This document shows, in pieces, positions 26,371-38,812 of a stretch of DNA of 64,000 nt (its first letter is position 1; every line of letters starts with the position of its first letter). Made by a program: the position numbers and the translations under genes. Below the pieces are notes generated by a model. The model searched no databases. It worked only from the letters and a program-made list of their open reading frames with translations, and was not told the DNA's origin. The stretch lies in contig NC_071670.1 of NCBI RefSeq assembly GCF_028554725.1, positions 1,054,001 to 1,118,000 of the forward strand, read 5' to 3'. The stretch comes from Zeugodacus cucurbitae. Taxonomy: Eukaryota > Arthropoda > Insecta > Diptera > Tephritidae.

Positions 26371-29300
26371 TGCGTGCGCACAGTGGCGCTCAAAGTTTAA
26401 GTGCCGAAAGTGAGGTTAGGAAATACTAAGACTAAGAGTACTCTTAGAAGAACTTAAGACTAAGAGTACTGTTAATTTTATAAAGTAGCTCGAAAGCGGT
26501 CTAATGAGGCGAAGGCAAACACATATTTGAAAAAGTGCGGCGAAATGGACTAACTAAAGAGATGTGCGGAAATCGCGTCAAAAAGTTGTAACGCAAAATT
26601 CAAAGTAAATCTAATTTCGATTTAACGCGTAATATTTTAGTGAACGACCCGCAGTTGTCTAGGTGCTTAGCGGTATTATTGAGCTTGGAACAAAATCGTA
26701 TTTGAGACTTTTTTACTGGACTCGAGCTCGTGTCAGCCAGTGGATGTGCATTTTTATGCATTTATTTTTAACGCCGCATATTATACTCACCACACACACC
26801 ATGAGGTGTGGTGAATTGCGAAAAATCGGTGGAGTGCCGTTAACCGGCGAATGCGCAAATTTCGGCGAATGGCAAATTGCTGCACTAATGCAAAGTATAT
26901 TAAATACAAAAACAAAAACAACAAATTGTACGCAATTAAGTTAGCATTTAACGAAAGAAAAGATAAAACGCAGAAAAAAACTAGTTTTAAGCCTAAAGTA
27001 TAAGACTTTATGTGCCTCTAAGCAGAAATAGTTAAAAACGAACGCACCCGAAAACAAAATCAAAACAAATATAAACCGTACGCGTATTCCTTGAGCTTTT
27101 CATACACACAGCTTTGGTGCGGAGTACGTCGTCACATTTTCACCGTTATTTTCAACACCGTTGGCGCTGCAATGTTTTGCATAATTTTTAAGTTAAAGAA
27201 AAATGTTATTTTATTTGATTTCATAAAGTGTATGAGAGTCCTACATATTTATTTGTATACCGTAAATGTTTTTTTTTTATTGCTATCTATTATGCTAAAC
27301 AACTATTATTTCGTTGTAATTTTATTTAGAAATTTTTTCAATATTAAATTTTTTTTATTTGATTTTGAATTTTTCGCTCTTTGTTGGAAAAACTGTGATC
27401 ACAAACTGAAACAAAGTAAACAAAAAAAAACTATTTTAAAGCTGTGCAAATTGTCCCCTTTTATTATTGTATAATTTATTACGCACCCAAAATGACTTTT
27501 TGTTTTTGTAATTCTTTTGTAATTTTATGAGAGTGCCAATACGCAATAGGCGACATCACGTGGCTGACAATCAAAAGATACATTTTGATTTTTGTTTTTG
27601 TAAAAAAAAGTAGTTATTTTATCAAAATATTGGCGTCAATTGGGTATTATTTACAAAAAAATTATATAAAAAATTAACATAATTTATTTATGTCTCGAAA
27701 AGAAAAGAGAAACACAATATGCGCTACCTGGCGGGCGAAATAAGAAATTAAATTATGTAAAAAGTATGCAGCGAGTACGCCAGGGGCCCACAAATCATCG
27801 CGAAGAATTGTGAGTCGCTGGCATTTTAAGGTCTATAGAGTGGTCGGCAGTAGCGAAGCAATAATTTTTACTAAAATAATAAATTATTTTTTGTTTAATA
27901 AAAATGTACGAATAATTTTAACTTAAATTTTTTTTAAATATTTTTTTTTCAAATATTGTTTTCTAAATTTTTTATTTAAAAAATATTTTTTTATTTTTTT
28001 TTTTTAATAATTTTAATAAATTTATTTTAAATATTTTTTTATTAAAAAAAACAATTTTTTTTTCTAAAATTTATCAGCCAACGCTACGCCTGCAGACCAC
28101 GCCCTTTGTTTATTTAAGAAAAAAATTATGTTTTTATTGTAATTTTGTGTTTAGCTTTAATTTTATTTTATTTCAAATTTGTCAAATTTTATTCAGTCTT
28201 TTAGAGTCGCTCAAATTCCCTAAATTTTTCAGCACTAAAAATGTTTTTCAACTTTTGCTTTTCTACAGTGTGTTCCATAAGTAATGTCAACATTTTTTAC
28301 AACAACAACTACCACTACATTTAGAATGTAATTAATTTTTACACTATTTTACGAGAATTCTCTAACTAAAATTTAAGCTACGATAAATATTCCATTTTAT
28401 AAAGCAAAATTAGTAGTGAAAACACAAAAAAAATTACCTTAATCCCTCGAAAATTTCTACAAAAAATACAAAAAACATAAAAACACTAAAATAAATTATA
28501 CAAAAAAACGTCAAGCAATAAATAATTTGTATTCTAGTTTTATTTACAATTAACTTTGAGTTTCATTATTTTTTTACAACAAAAATTGGTGTTGGCTAGT
28601 TTCCGTTTTGAGTTTTATAATTATTGGTTTTCCTAACTTGGTTTGTCTGCGGTTTAGTTACACATATCTACGCTCCTTCGACTTGCCCTGCGCCGTTATC
28701 TAATTTCAATTTCTATGCTACTCACACGTACGATATTTTTACACTCTTCTCAAAAACTGTGCTGCCGCGCATTGTCGCCGCCAACAGGCTACAATTCCAA
28801 AGACTGGTGTTCGCCTTTGCACGCGCTGCCAGCCGCCGCTGGCGCCGGCACTTCCATCGTGGACGCCCCGCTGCCCATTATGTCACCCAATCCTTACCTG
28901 CTGAGCCGCTTCACTTCCAACATTCCCATGCCCACGCTGTACGCCGGCGACGCGGTGCGTAAGCCGAAGCTCTCCGTCATCGAGGTGCTGCTCTACAATA
29001 TGGCCGCGCTGCTGGCCGGCGTCGCCGCTGGCTATGATGTGCGCATCTCAAACGTATCGCCGGTGCATCCGATGCTGCTCAGCGACGTGCCCGCACTGAA
29101 GGCGCCCATGGAAATGGAGTTTCCGAGCATCTTGGATGAGCGCAGCCGCTTTGCGGCCAACACCTATCATGGCACCGGCAACAAGCACAATCGGTGAGTA
29201 TGCAATTATTACTCGTTGTTGTTGTTAAGCAGGCTATAATTTTTTTTCACACAGCGCCACCCTGAATGCCGCCACATTTGCGCGTTTGGAGGAGCATCGC

Positions 29301-31138
29301 GCTCCACTGCATCAGAGTCCTCGCGGTTCGCCCAAACTGCATGCCGCCGCGCCAAGCTATTACTTCCAAAAACATGCGTTAACTCCGGCTGACAGCAAGT
29401 TGGCACTGCAACAGCAGAAGCAAACGCTGCAGCATCAGCAGCTGCCGTTAACCGGCTCCACCACAAGCGGCCTGGGTTCTAATTTCACCAACAACACTTC
29501 AGCGCTGCTTTCGTCTTCTTTGGGCAGTCATACGCAGCCACCAACACCGTCGCCGCGCCGCAAAATCAGCACATCTTCGTTCACCGAGAATCTCGAGTAC
29601 TCGCTGCACGATGACACGCCACCAACGCGCACCTTTGACGATGACTTTCACACTGGCAGTGGCATGGCGCCCTCCACAACGCAGTATACGCGCGCCGACT
29701 ACTTACGACACGGACCCAGCTTTTCCAATGACGGCGGCGCCTATGGCGCAGGTGTACATCGCGCCGGCTACTTCGGTACTTATGCGACTCTCTGTCTCTG
29801 TTCACATACAGTACTTAATTACTTTTTTCTCTTTCAGGCTCCAACTACTTTCCGTATCGGCCCGAGGTGCAGTTAGCGTATCAACGCGACTGTAAATCGT
29901 ATCCCGACTACTCTTACGACTACAATCATCGGCTGCCCAATTACTACGACTACAACTACGACCCACAGCAGCCGCATCAGCAATCAACGCCAAAGCATCA
30001 GCCACAACAAGCGCAGCAGCACTACCAAACGCGCACACCGCCGCCGCGGGTGCCCCAAATGGGCGTCAGCGCTGCTGGCCATAGGCGCACACCCTCAACC
30101 ATCTCCAATAGCTCCAACATCAATCAGGGTTTCTCTTTCGATCACGATGAGCTGCATGCGGCCGATTTGTATGACTACAACAATCTCAATTTGCAACTGA
30201 ACATAAATATGGGTGGCGGCGGTGGCGCGCCAGACTTTGCGCACTACCGAGAACTGCCACCACCACCACCTGCGCCCATTGGCGTGGTGCCACCTCCCAG
30301 CAAACACGAGCTCTACAAGAGCTCACCCAAAATGGCGCAGCGCCTGAAGCGCGGCGGCGCAGGTGGTAGCATGGGTGGTGCTGACACAGGAGGCGGGTTG
30401 AACCGCATACGCGACTATGAGAATGTACCCGCGTACATAGGCAGTCCCTTACATCGTACGAAGTTTCACAACACCATGGCGCAACAGCAGCATCTGCAAC
30501 AAATGCAACGTGAACGTGAGCAGCATCATCAATCGCTCTTTAGTACACCGCAGCATAGTCTTTATACGCACACCGCGCACGCGCAGTCGACACCGCTGAG
30601 TCCGATACACATGAAACCGTTAAGCGCGCAAGAGCGCCCAGTTTCGCTGCCTTTCGAACAGACAACAGCAGCACTAGGCTTCAATGGTAGCAAACTGCGC
30701 TCCTCACTCAAAAAATACAACTACAAGGCGCCTAACGGCAGTTCCGCGGCTAATACGGGTAACGCTACCGATATGAGCAATGGACTCACCGTGGTGGGTG
30801 GCAACGGCGTCGCGAAGCGCCCAGGCAGCATCTCCTCACAGCAGGGCACGCCTACTAATCCTACACCACCCGATTCGCTCACCAGTGATGACAGCTCGTA
30901 TCTAAGTGCCAAGGAGGGCTCCATTTCGTCGCAACACAGCCGCGTGCGCTTCAGCCCCGAAGCCTTTTTGGACGCCAGCAGCGGCAATGGCAGCATCAAT
31001 AATAGCAACAGCAACAATGGCGGCGGCAATGGAAGCGCTAGCGGCTACCTCAATCAATCGACAATATCGCTCTTCAATCGACGCATCTCGCGGCGCCACA
31101 CCAGCGACATGTCCGCCAGCACACCACCATCCTCCTAG
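19744..31138 (+). CDS. slpr: slipper, alternative C-terminus spliced to downstream exons
   Basis: It shares the first nine exons, then uses an internal donor in exon 10 (TCAG|GTATTT after 24241) instead of reading on. It joins 28788-29193, 29255-29775 and 29838-31138. All phases fit (1, 2, 1) and every acceptor is CAG (AACAG, CACACAG, TTTCAG). At the junction CIGYNES continues as GYNSKDWCSPLHA. The new C-terminus has a hydrophobic stretch (IEVLLYNMAALLAGVAAGYDVR) followed by Ser/Pro/Gln/Tyr-rich disordered sequence, and would give about 1445 aa. I infer that these exons belong to slpr, because no other start or promoter precedes 28788 and the phase fits exactly. The two C-termini are mutually exclusive. 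A separate downstream gene starting near 28.7 kb is the alternative. Confidence 0.65.
22564..22584 (+). CDS. slpr: 21-nt micro-exon of slpr
   Basis: CACACAG precedes and GTAAGC follows seven codons reading RFQAIEE, between exons ending KEK and starting ELRTKEE. It is in phase 0 on both sides, so skipping it would keep frame and remove exactly one heptad from the coiled-coil/zipper region. The equivalent residues (RFQTIEE, from memory) are present in Drosophila Slpr, which supports it as real. Confidence 0.8.
26371..28787 (+). other. 3' UTR of the short-end slpr form and intron of the spliced form
   Basis: This stretch follows the CEQL stop and precedes the alternative 3' exons. It becomes very AT-rich from about 27200, with long T and A runs at 27900-28070. 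A 15-base direct repeat (AAGACTAAGAGTACT) occurs at 26428 and 26456, and the GAGTACTC part is self-complementary. Small open frames here have AT-driven composition (Phe/Ile/Lys/Asn) and are not called. Confidence 0.5.
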
Positions 31139-31345
31139 CAGGGCAGCGCCGCACGCTTCACCAATACAACACTGCAGTTGGCGCGCAGTCCAGGCGCATT
31201 GATCAGCAGTTCGTTGTCGTTGAATTCGCCGCAACAGCAGCCGCAGCTGTCCGCGTCGGCGCAACCGTCAATGCAGCAGCTGCCGTATCGCTGGTACTCG
31301 GGTGCACGAAGATCGCGTTCGGCGCACTACGAATATAGGTTGTAA
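31139..31345 (+). CDS. slpr: in-frame coding-like extension after the slpr TAG
   Basis: Directly after TAG (31136-31138) the same frame stays open for 68 codons to TAA at 31343-31345. It has the same base composition and Ser/Gln/Leu-rich style as the preceding exon (QGSAARFTNTTLQLARS... then QQLPYRWYSGARRSRSAHYE). GC content falls sharply only after the TAA. The TAG is followed by C (TAG-CAG). Possible explanations are programmed stop-codon readthrough, a CAG-to-TAG nonsense allele, or a base error in the assembly. Confidence 0.6.
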   Translation, partial: QGSAARFTNTTLQLARSPGALISSSLSLNSPQQQPQLSASAQPSMQQLPYRWYSGARRSRSAHYEYRL

Positions 31346-31857
31346 GCAAGCGGATGGTGGTAGGCGGTTAAAGCTCAAAATTTAAGTAATTGAAGTAGGA
31401 AAGAGACGAAGCAAGCGGTGTGGAGCAGCATGCTGTTATCTACAGTTATGTACTGTATAAAGGAACACGCGGTGTTCCGAATAATCTACTGTAACATTTT
31501 CGGTTTCCACTTTTTACATAAATAATCACAGCGTACAACCAAAGGAGATGTACATAGAAATTACAAACTTAACTTAGCGTACTAGACAGGTATTATCTTG
31601 CAGACCGTAGTAGTATTTCAAATGTTAAAAACATGGAACAATTTACACTCATATACATACAACACATGTGTAACTATTATACTCCCGAACAACTTTTCCA
31701 TTTCATCACTTAAACAACACTTGAAAGGCGTATTCAGCAATCGCTTTATTGATACATTTTTAGATTAAACAATTTGTCGAACACAATAAGTGGCTTTAAC
31801 GCCCTAAACCCATACGAATATTTAGGGAACATGAAATTGATTTACTAATGATAAACT
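31346..31857 (+). other. slpr 3' flank / probable 3' UTR
   Basis: AT-rich noncoding DNA follows the slpr extension TAA. No open frame of coding character is seen. A poly(A) site cannot be fixed with confidence; ATAAATAA-like hexamers occur near 31517. Confidence 0.4.
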
Positions 31858-32745
31858 TAAGCTGAATATAACATGACTAATACATGTGCTGAATTACAAA
31901 TAAGCGCGCTGAATTCATGCACACCAGCTACTGTTACGCAGTTTCGAATTTTATTCAACAAAAAACAACATTTAACATTGCTGAATGCTTTTGTTGCACC
32001 AGAAAAGAAATAGAAAACAAAAATCTATATTCAAAAAAAGTTGAATTTCAGCTTTAAAACACAACTAAGTGCGCTGAATAAAAAAAAAATTCATATATGT
32101 GCACAATTCAGTAAATTCATAACACCAGGTTGCTAATTCGCCGCTCTAGCAAGCAGCTGAATGGCGCTGAATACAACTTATGTGCATTTTTGAAGTGAGT
32201 TAATAACTTAGAAGCAGGTCTATGACGTGTTAACACATTAGTAAATGCGCTGAATACATTTCAACTTAGCTGAATAGTGTTTAAATTCACTAAAACGCAA
32301 ATTAAAAGGTTCTGAACAACCGGGTGTAAATTCAGCGCTCTAACTAGCAGCTGAATACAACTTATGTCCATTTTTAATGCGAGTTATTAACTAATAGCGA
32401 AGTTTACGACGAGATAACACATTAGTTAATGCGCTGAATACATTTCAACTTAGCTGAATAGTGTTTAAACTCGCTAAGCAAGTCTATGACGTGTTAACAC
32501 ATTAGTAAATGCGCTGAATACATTTCAACTTAGCTGAATAGCGTTTAAATTCACTAAAACGCAAATTAAAAGGTTCTGAACAACCGGGTGTAAATTCAGC
32601 GCTCTAACTAGCAGCTGAATACAACTTATGTCCATTTTTAATGCGAGTTATTAACTAATAGCGAAGTTTACGACGAGATAACACATTAGTTAATGCGCTG
32701 AATACATTTCAACTTAGCTGAATAGTGTTTAAACTCGCTAAGCAG
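31858..32745. repeat. GCTGAAT-rich array with two 264-bp tandem units
   Basis: The heptamer GCTGAAT occurs about 17 times on the plus strand in under 900 bp: near 31861, 31888, 31908, 31980, 32073, 32156, 32165, 32249, 32269, 32350, 32433, 32453, 32513, 32533, 32613, 32697 and 32717. From about 32218 the array becomes a tandem repeat with a 264-bp period; GTCTATGACGTGTTAACACA recurs at 32218 and 32482. Each unit contains two related half-units ending in GCTGAATA-CATTTC-AACTTAGCTGAATAG. It is a higher-order local repeat with no coding potential. Confidence 0.8.
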
Positions 32746-35619
32746 CTTTAGTTAGTGCTAATAACGCTAATAAGCGGCAGAAAGTGCAGCTTAGTATAAT
32801 TAAATGAACAAAAACGCGTAAAAACTAATGCAAATTGCAGCTAATTACTCCAAACATGCCAATCATACCCCTAAACACTTAATTGGTTTTGCCAAACATA
32901 CATATGTACATACATATAGCAAATGATAAAGACATAAGATGCTAAGAATTTGTACATAGATACAAACCAACATACAAACTAATAGAACAAATTCCTACTG
33001 CGGCTTATTTTGAGAAACAAAAATTATCAAAGCTTGCAATTTATCGCATAAATTGTCATTTAAATTGAGTTGTAAACCATAAATCGATAATTAAAAAAAA
33101 GTTTCGAAATAGTAGTTTTTGCGTACGTTTTTGAAGTCGATTCATTGCTTATGTTTTACTTAAGAATGTCAAAATTCGATTTTAGAAATGTGCTCAATAC
33201 AAAGGGACGCAGGAAAACATTTTTCAAAATCGCCTAATTATGTTTTGCGCATTTTCGAAAATTAAAAAAATAATAATAAAATCCTTTTTCAATGTGAAAT
33301 TGTATGCAATTGATGCCTTAACAAAAAAAAATTGTGGAAAAATTAAAAACTCAAGCAAAACTAAAAGGAAAAAAAAACAGAAAACACAAAAATCACAAAA
33401 AAATTGTGTATTCGAAAAAAAAAAAACAATCAAAGGTAAAAACCGTTAAAACGAACAACTCTCAACATATATTATACGAGAGACATTCGCTTTTGAATTG
33501 GATATTTGAATTTACGATATTAGGAATTTGTAAGTTTCTTCTTCATCTCTATATAAATATATACTCACGGAGAGTTAGGTGCATAACTTTAAGGCTGATG
33601 TTATTTCATAAGTGTAGAGTATGTATGCATTACCGTTATACATATATATGGTACATACAGACGTATATAAATAATCGACAAGCAAAGTGAAAAGTGAATA
33701 AATCACGTTTATGAATTCATATTTGAAAACATGAAAGAAAAAAAAAAACAAAAAATACTAAAAATTAGTACAGTCAAAACTCGTTAGCTTGAACTTCAGA
33801 GCAGCGCTTTGCGAAATGTGTGGATAAATTGAAAGACGAAGACAAGAATCATAAATTTTTTGAAAAAATAAAATCAAATCGATTTTCTTTGAAGCAATAC
33901 CAATTAACGCCGCTTGACTGTATGGCGAACACAGCCGAGAAGCTACTATTCAGAAAAAAAATTTAATCACGAATATTATTAATTAATTTTCCTAATAAAT
34001 ATTGAATTTTTATTTTTCAAAAAAAGCGCTTCCTCTCGAGGATTCATTTCCGTTTTTTTAGCAAAAACTTTCACTTGCAGTCAGCCTTAGTATGTATTAA
34101 TTACAGTTAGTTTGACATACTTGTATGTATGCACATACATATATATATTGTATTTATGTAATTATATATTTTGCCAAAAAACAACAAAAAATTATTAAAC
34201 ATATAAGTAGTTACTTTATAAATAGCGCTTCTTCTGCTTAGTCAAATTGTTAAATGAAAAACAACAATTATATACACATACATACATACAAACATATATT
34301 ACATATTAAGTATTAATTGCGTTTCTTTCAACTCCAAACTATATATACAAACAAACAAAGAAATCAACAAACGTGTAACACAAATAAACATAGCTAATTA
34401 AAACGTTGAAATTATAAACAAATTCAAAACGTTGCAAGCTTATAACCTCAATTTAATGCGACACCAAACCACTTTCGTAGCATACCAAATAACAGTTACC
34501 CACAATTGTATTGGAACAAACATGAAAAACAATATTGGCATTACAAAATAATATAACGGTGCTTTGCTGAGCGCCAACGGTATGTTATATGTGTATGTAA
34601 ACCGTTATACGTTACGGTAACTGTAACCGTTAAATTGATAAATTGTTCTAGTCCACACTGATTTTTTTGTCATACTGTTGTTGCAATATGAAATTTTTTT
34701 ATTCTATTTTACATTTTTACAATTGTTTTTTTTTTTCTGATTTTGATTTGCCGTTTTTTACAGTTAAGTTAAACGCGCTTTTAGCCTCTAACGTTATAGT
34801 AATTTAGTGTACAAATCTGCGACTAAAATGTATTTGTATTATTCACATTTAGTTGTAACTCTTTTTCCAAATGGTATAGCATTACGAGAATTCGAATAAA
34901 TTATTTTTATAAAAAAAATATGTGTTTTTTGAAAATTATTTGAGCGGAGGAAAGAAGGGGAGAGATAACAAAGTAACGAATATCAGCTGGGCGCCGCAAT
35001 TTTTACGAATGAAAACGACTTAATCAGTAGTCCCTTATAAAGGACGTGGATGGTATGGCCAACTGAGTATGCAGCAAACGGTAGCGGAATCTTTACTTCC
35101 GCCGAGTACGACGACTACAAATAGCAAATAACGGCTTTCAACGAAAATTCAACGAAACCGAAATTCTCTAACAACCGATCCGTGACAGTTCCAATCCCCC
35201 TGAAATACGTTCGTGGAACATTTACAGGTGCAAGCTCCAGTTGAGTCGCGGTCCTAATCTTTATTACCTCGCGCCCAACATGTCGGATTAATTGCTAAAC
35301 AGCTACTAACTAGCGCTTTGACATAATAAACGTTATTAGTTACTAATTGGAACGAAAAAAATCTCCAGCACATCTGGCATTTGTACACAGCCAATGCATT
35401 AATTATAGCCGTTTCTGGTGGGCTGGACGCAGTTTCGCCCATAATTTCAGCAGAATCGAAAATTCCGTTAAAGCTTAGCCAACAGATTAGGGCGATGAAA
35501 GCACAATGGGAGCGGAAAAGTCATTAAAAAACCATGCCCACGTGCAAAAGCAGGCGGTGCTGGGACCTTTCGACTTTTCTAACCAACCAGATCCCAAACA
35601 GTTTGTGAGCCGTAATGCT
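32746..35619. other. gene-free AT-rich intergenic DNA
   Basis: Between the repeat array and the first odorant receptor there are AT-rich runs and ATGTAC/CATACATA simple repeats (32899-32925 and 34120-34150). The open frames at 33224-33690 are Lys/Asn/Phe-rich products of composition. I see no gene, RNA or mobile element here. Confidence 0.5.
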
Positions 35620-35626
35620 TATAAAA
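35620..35626 (+). promoter_or_regulatory. TATA box of odorant receptor gene 1
   Basis: TATAAAA lies 38 bp before the candidate ATG at 35664. The second receptor gene has a TATA motif in a similar place, and both are followed by a GACTGGCT sequence, which suggests duplicated core promoters. Confidence 0.5.
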
Positions 35627-35663
35627 GACGCTACGACTGGCTTTATGGGACTAGTCATCAGAT

Positions 35664-37174
35664 ATGCTCTGCAAAATGAGCAAGTTACAGCCTCAATTAA
35701 CAGCCGTTATGGCAAAGGATGTGAAGACAGCACAGCGGAATACCAACGTCCAAAGAAAACCGTTAAGTGTGCTTGAAGCCAAGAATTTAGTGAAAACTTT
35801 AAGTGAGGAGACTGTAGAGGAAGACGGTAGGTGTAGACGCGACATTTTTAAATCAAGTTCTAACTCGAATTTTCTCTTTCACAGTTGTACAGCCTGTCAG
35901 TACGCAAGACACAACGAAGTATCTCTTCAAAGCTGCTTTCTTAATGGGCATTGTTATGCCCTCGCGCTATCGTGCACTATACGTCTTACATTCGTTCTGG
36001 GTCAACTTTTTGACCACCTTCTATTTCCCGATTGGTTTTACTTTGATATTCTTCACACTGTCCGACGAAATAAACATCAGCAATCTGCTCACCTCACTGC
36101 AGGTCATATTCGATGTCTACGGCGGATCGGCGAAGTTCATCGTAATGATGTGTATGTTGGAAAAGCTCCGTGCAACGCAGGCAATCACACAACAGCTTGA
36201 TAGGCGTTGCCGTGCCGCAGATGAAATCGCTGAGTTGCAGAAAATGGTGCGCTTCGGTCAAAAGGTCGTCATATTTTACTTGACCATCTTTCTATGCTAC
36301 TCGGGCAGCACATTTATGGCCTCATTCTTTTCGGGTTATCCACCGTATTCGTTGTATTTTCCCTTTCTGAAATGGCGTCGTTCGCACTCGGAGTTCATAA
36401 TTGCTTCATTCCTTGAATTCGTTATAATGGACCTCGCTTGTCTGCAACAAACTGTAAACGACGGCTATCCCGTCATCTACATCAACATGATGCTTTGTCA
36501 CATGAAAATTCTGCAGCTTCGCGTACAGAAACTGGGCAACAACACAGCGCTAACCCTGGAAGAACATCTCAGCGAGTTGAAGTTGTGCATAAAGGACCAT
36601 CAATTGCTGATTGAGTAGGTTGGGGATTCGTTTGAATCGAACGCTGCGATAACCAACTTTTTCATTTATTTACCAGACTCTATGACATCATATCGCCCAT
36701 CGTCTCAGTGACGCTTTTCATACAATTCACGCTCTCCGCCGTTTGTATTGGCACCACACTGATCAACATTGTCATCTTTGCGAATGAGTTCCAAACACAG
36801 GTGGCCTGCTGCTTCTTCATACTAGCTGTGTTGATAGAGATTTTCCCGGCTTGCTACTTCTCTCAGTGTCTTATCGATGAGAGTGACAATTTGTCGGATG
36901 TGATTTTCCACTCGAAATGGGTGGAACAAAGCAAGGAGTATCGCAAGCTAATGATTTTCTTCTTACAGCGCTCACAGCGTCCGATGTTTTTGACCGCTGG
37001 AAAATTATTTCCCGTCACGCTCAGCAGTTTTGTGAGTGTGAGTGATTTCAAATACCTTTGAAGCATCTTCTACGAGATCTCATCTGTTTCTCATTTCAGA
37101 TTGCGAAATTCTCTTTCTCACTTTACACTTTCATCGAAAAAATGAATTTGAAAGAACGACTCGGTATCGAGTGA
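35664..37174 (+). CDS. odorant receptor 1 (7tm_6 family), tandem copy A
   Basis: Exons are 35664-35826, 35885-36614, 36677-37037 and 37100-37174, giving about 442 aa with consistent phases. It is an insect 7tm_6 receptor, a ligand-tuning subunit of the heteromeric channel formed with Orco in sensory-neuron membranes. It has several hydrophobic segments (for example FWVNFLTTFYFPIGFTLIFF and VACCFFILAVLIEIFPACYF). The conserved C-terminal block (FHSKWVEQ, KLMIFFLQRSQRP, TAGKLFPVTLSSF, then IAKFSFSLYTFIEKM) is diagnostic. The short last exon after SSFVS is the typical OR 3' exon. The start is the first ATG; Met5 and Met16 are alternatives, and the 54-residue leader before the first intron is long for this family. 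An AATAAA follows at 37349. I cannot name the exact Drosophila counterpart; Or7a near slpr is a candidate from memory of map position only. Confidence 0.85.
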
Positions 37175-37348
37175 AGATATCGGTACAAGAAACATTATAC
37201 TATGATGAGGCACGCCTGGCTGATACTACACTTGCTTCTAGCTACATGAGAAGACAATTATTATTCTAGCACTTAAATGTTGATATCACAGACTCTTATC
37301 ACTTCACTGTCTATATTTGTTATTTAAAAAAGCTATATCACAAAGTCC

Positions 37349-37354
37349 AATAAA
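37349..37354 (+). terminator. candidate poly(A) signal of receptor 1
   Basis: AATAAA lies 175 nt after the TGA, on the coding strand, and is the first canonical hexamer downstream. Confidence 0.4.
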
Positions 37355-38751
37355 TCTTAGTGCACAAAGGATTACGCAAACAAAAGCACTTTCTCGAGTC
37401 AAAATAAATAGAAGAAGTAAAATATAGGTTTCCGAGAAAATAATCCTTATAAAAAAACGAACAAGACAGTGAACTTGGATGAGTTTATAAGTGTCGTGTC
37501 TAAGACGTCTGAGAATTAATTGAAAGTGGGTGTTAAAGCTATCTCAGTTTCTCATATCAGTAGATATCAGATTCAGTCTGCTGAATCGAAATATTTAAAA
37601 TACTAAACCATCACTGCTCGCTCTTGGTCAATATTACAAATACACCTGTCTGCAAACGTAACCAACGGATAAGATTTCACAAAGCAGTCTTATGTAATAA
37701 TCATATATAGTATGGTTTGGTGCCAACAGGCAGTCATTACACTTTATGAACATACTCTACACCCTCCGTTTGGGAATATCAGAAATAGACTCATGAGAAA
37801 AAATAATTAGGGGCGTTCGCGTTGCATAGTTTTTACGGCAACATTCACCTCCTTATGTCACTCTCGCTGTGAAATTGTCAACCGCAAATCATACTCAATT
37901 ATTTATGCATGCGATTAAGCCCTCCTTCTACGAACATACATACGTCTTATTTATAACGGATTTATTCCAACGCTTACGTTAAAATTATATTTTATTATAA
38001 AGTAGCTCATTGAATTTCCTACAACACTTTAATAACTCAATTAGCAAAAACCAACTTTCGATGTCGTTTCTTAAACGGTAAATATTACGTTTAAAGAACA
38101 ATTAAACACATCCAGTTATTCCACTTCTGAGTTGTGCGAACATAAGTTTCCACTCACACCAAAATAATAAAAGTTTCATTTATTAATAAATAAAAATTCA
38201 TTCGATAAAGTTTATCGTCTAAGCATTGTGACCAAATTTAATTTTTAATTGAATATTTAAAGTGCTAAAAACCCAACGCAGCTACACTGACAAAAAGAAC
38301 TCAGTCGGAGAGCATTTATGGTTACATTATACGGGTTACAATATATCTCAGGCAAGTCTAAACTGAACGAACCTGATGAGCTGTAAAAAAGTTGTGGAAT
38401 GATCTTGGGAACTAGCAACCGGGACCTTACAGTTGAAAGATGTATTACTTTTAACAGAAATTTTTGTAATGGTTAATCCCTTTCTAGCTAGCAAAGGTCA
38501 GAAGACAAAAACTTAAGATTATGGAACACCATAGCGATAGTCCTCTCTTTTAACCTTGATATTGAACCTCAAAAGAGGAGAGAACAAATTAGGCAAATTC
38601 TCAACCGAAATTTACTGGTATACAGATGAGATACACACTCTTTGCCAACCATTTTTGACAGTCCCAAACCCTTGACGCGAACTTAAAAACTTTCGAAATT
38701 ACTTCAAAACTTATTTTGCAAGCGATTCCATAAGTAATGGCGTGCATTTGC
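37355..38751. other. spacer between the two receptor genes, nothing recognised
   Basis: This is about 1.4 kb of AT-rich DNA with no open frame of coding character. I could not make out a third, decayed receptor copy by eye. Confidence 0.45.
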
Positions 38752-38758
38752 TATAAAT
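38752..38758 (+). promoter_or_regulatory. TATA box of odorant receptor gene 2
   Basis: TATAAAT lies 55 bp upstream of the ATG at 38813, inside a context resembling that of receptor 1. Confidence 0.5.
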
Positions 38759-38812
38759 ACTTTACATTCGAAGGACTGGCTATGCTTTTAAAATTGAGAA
38801 TTCGCCGCAAAT

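Noticed and set aside
27091..27474. 127-codon Phe/Ile-rich frame after slpr
   Set aside because: Composition follows AT-rich DNA; no signal peptide logic or splice context.
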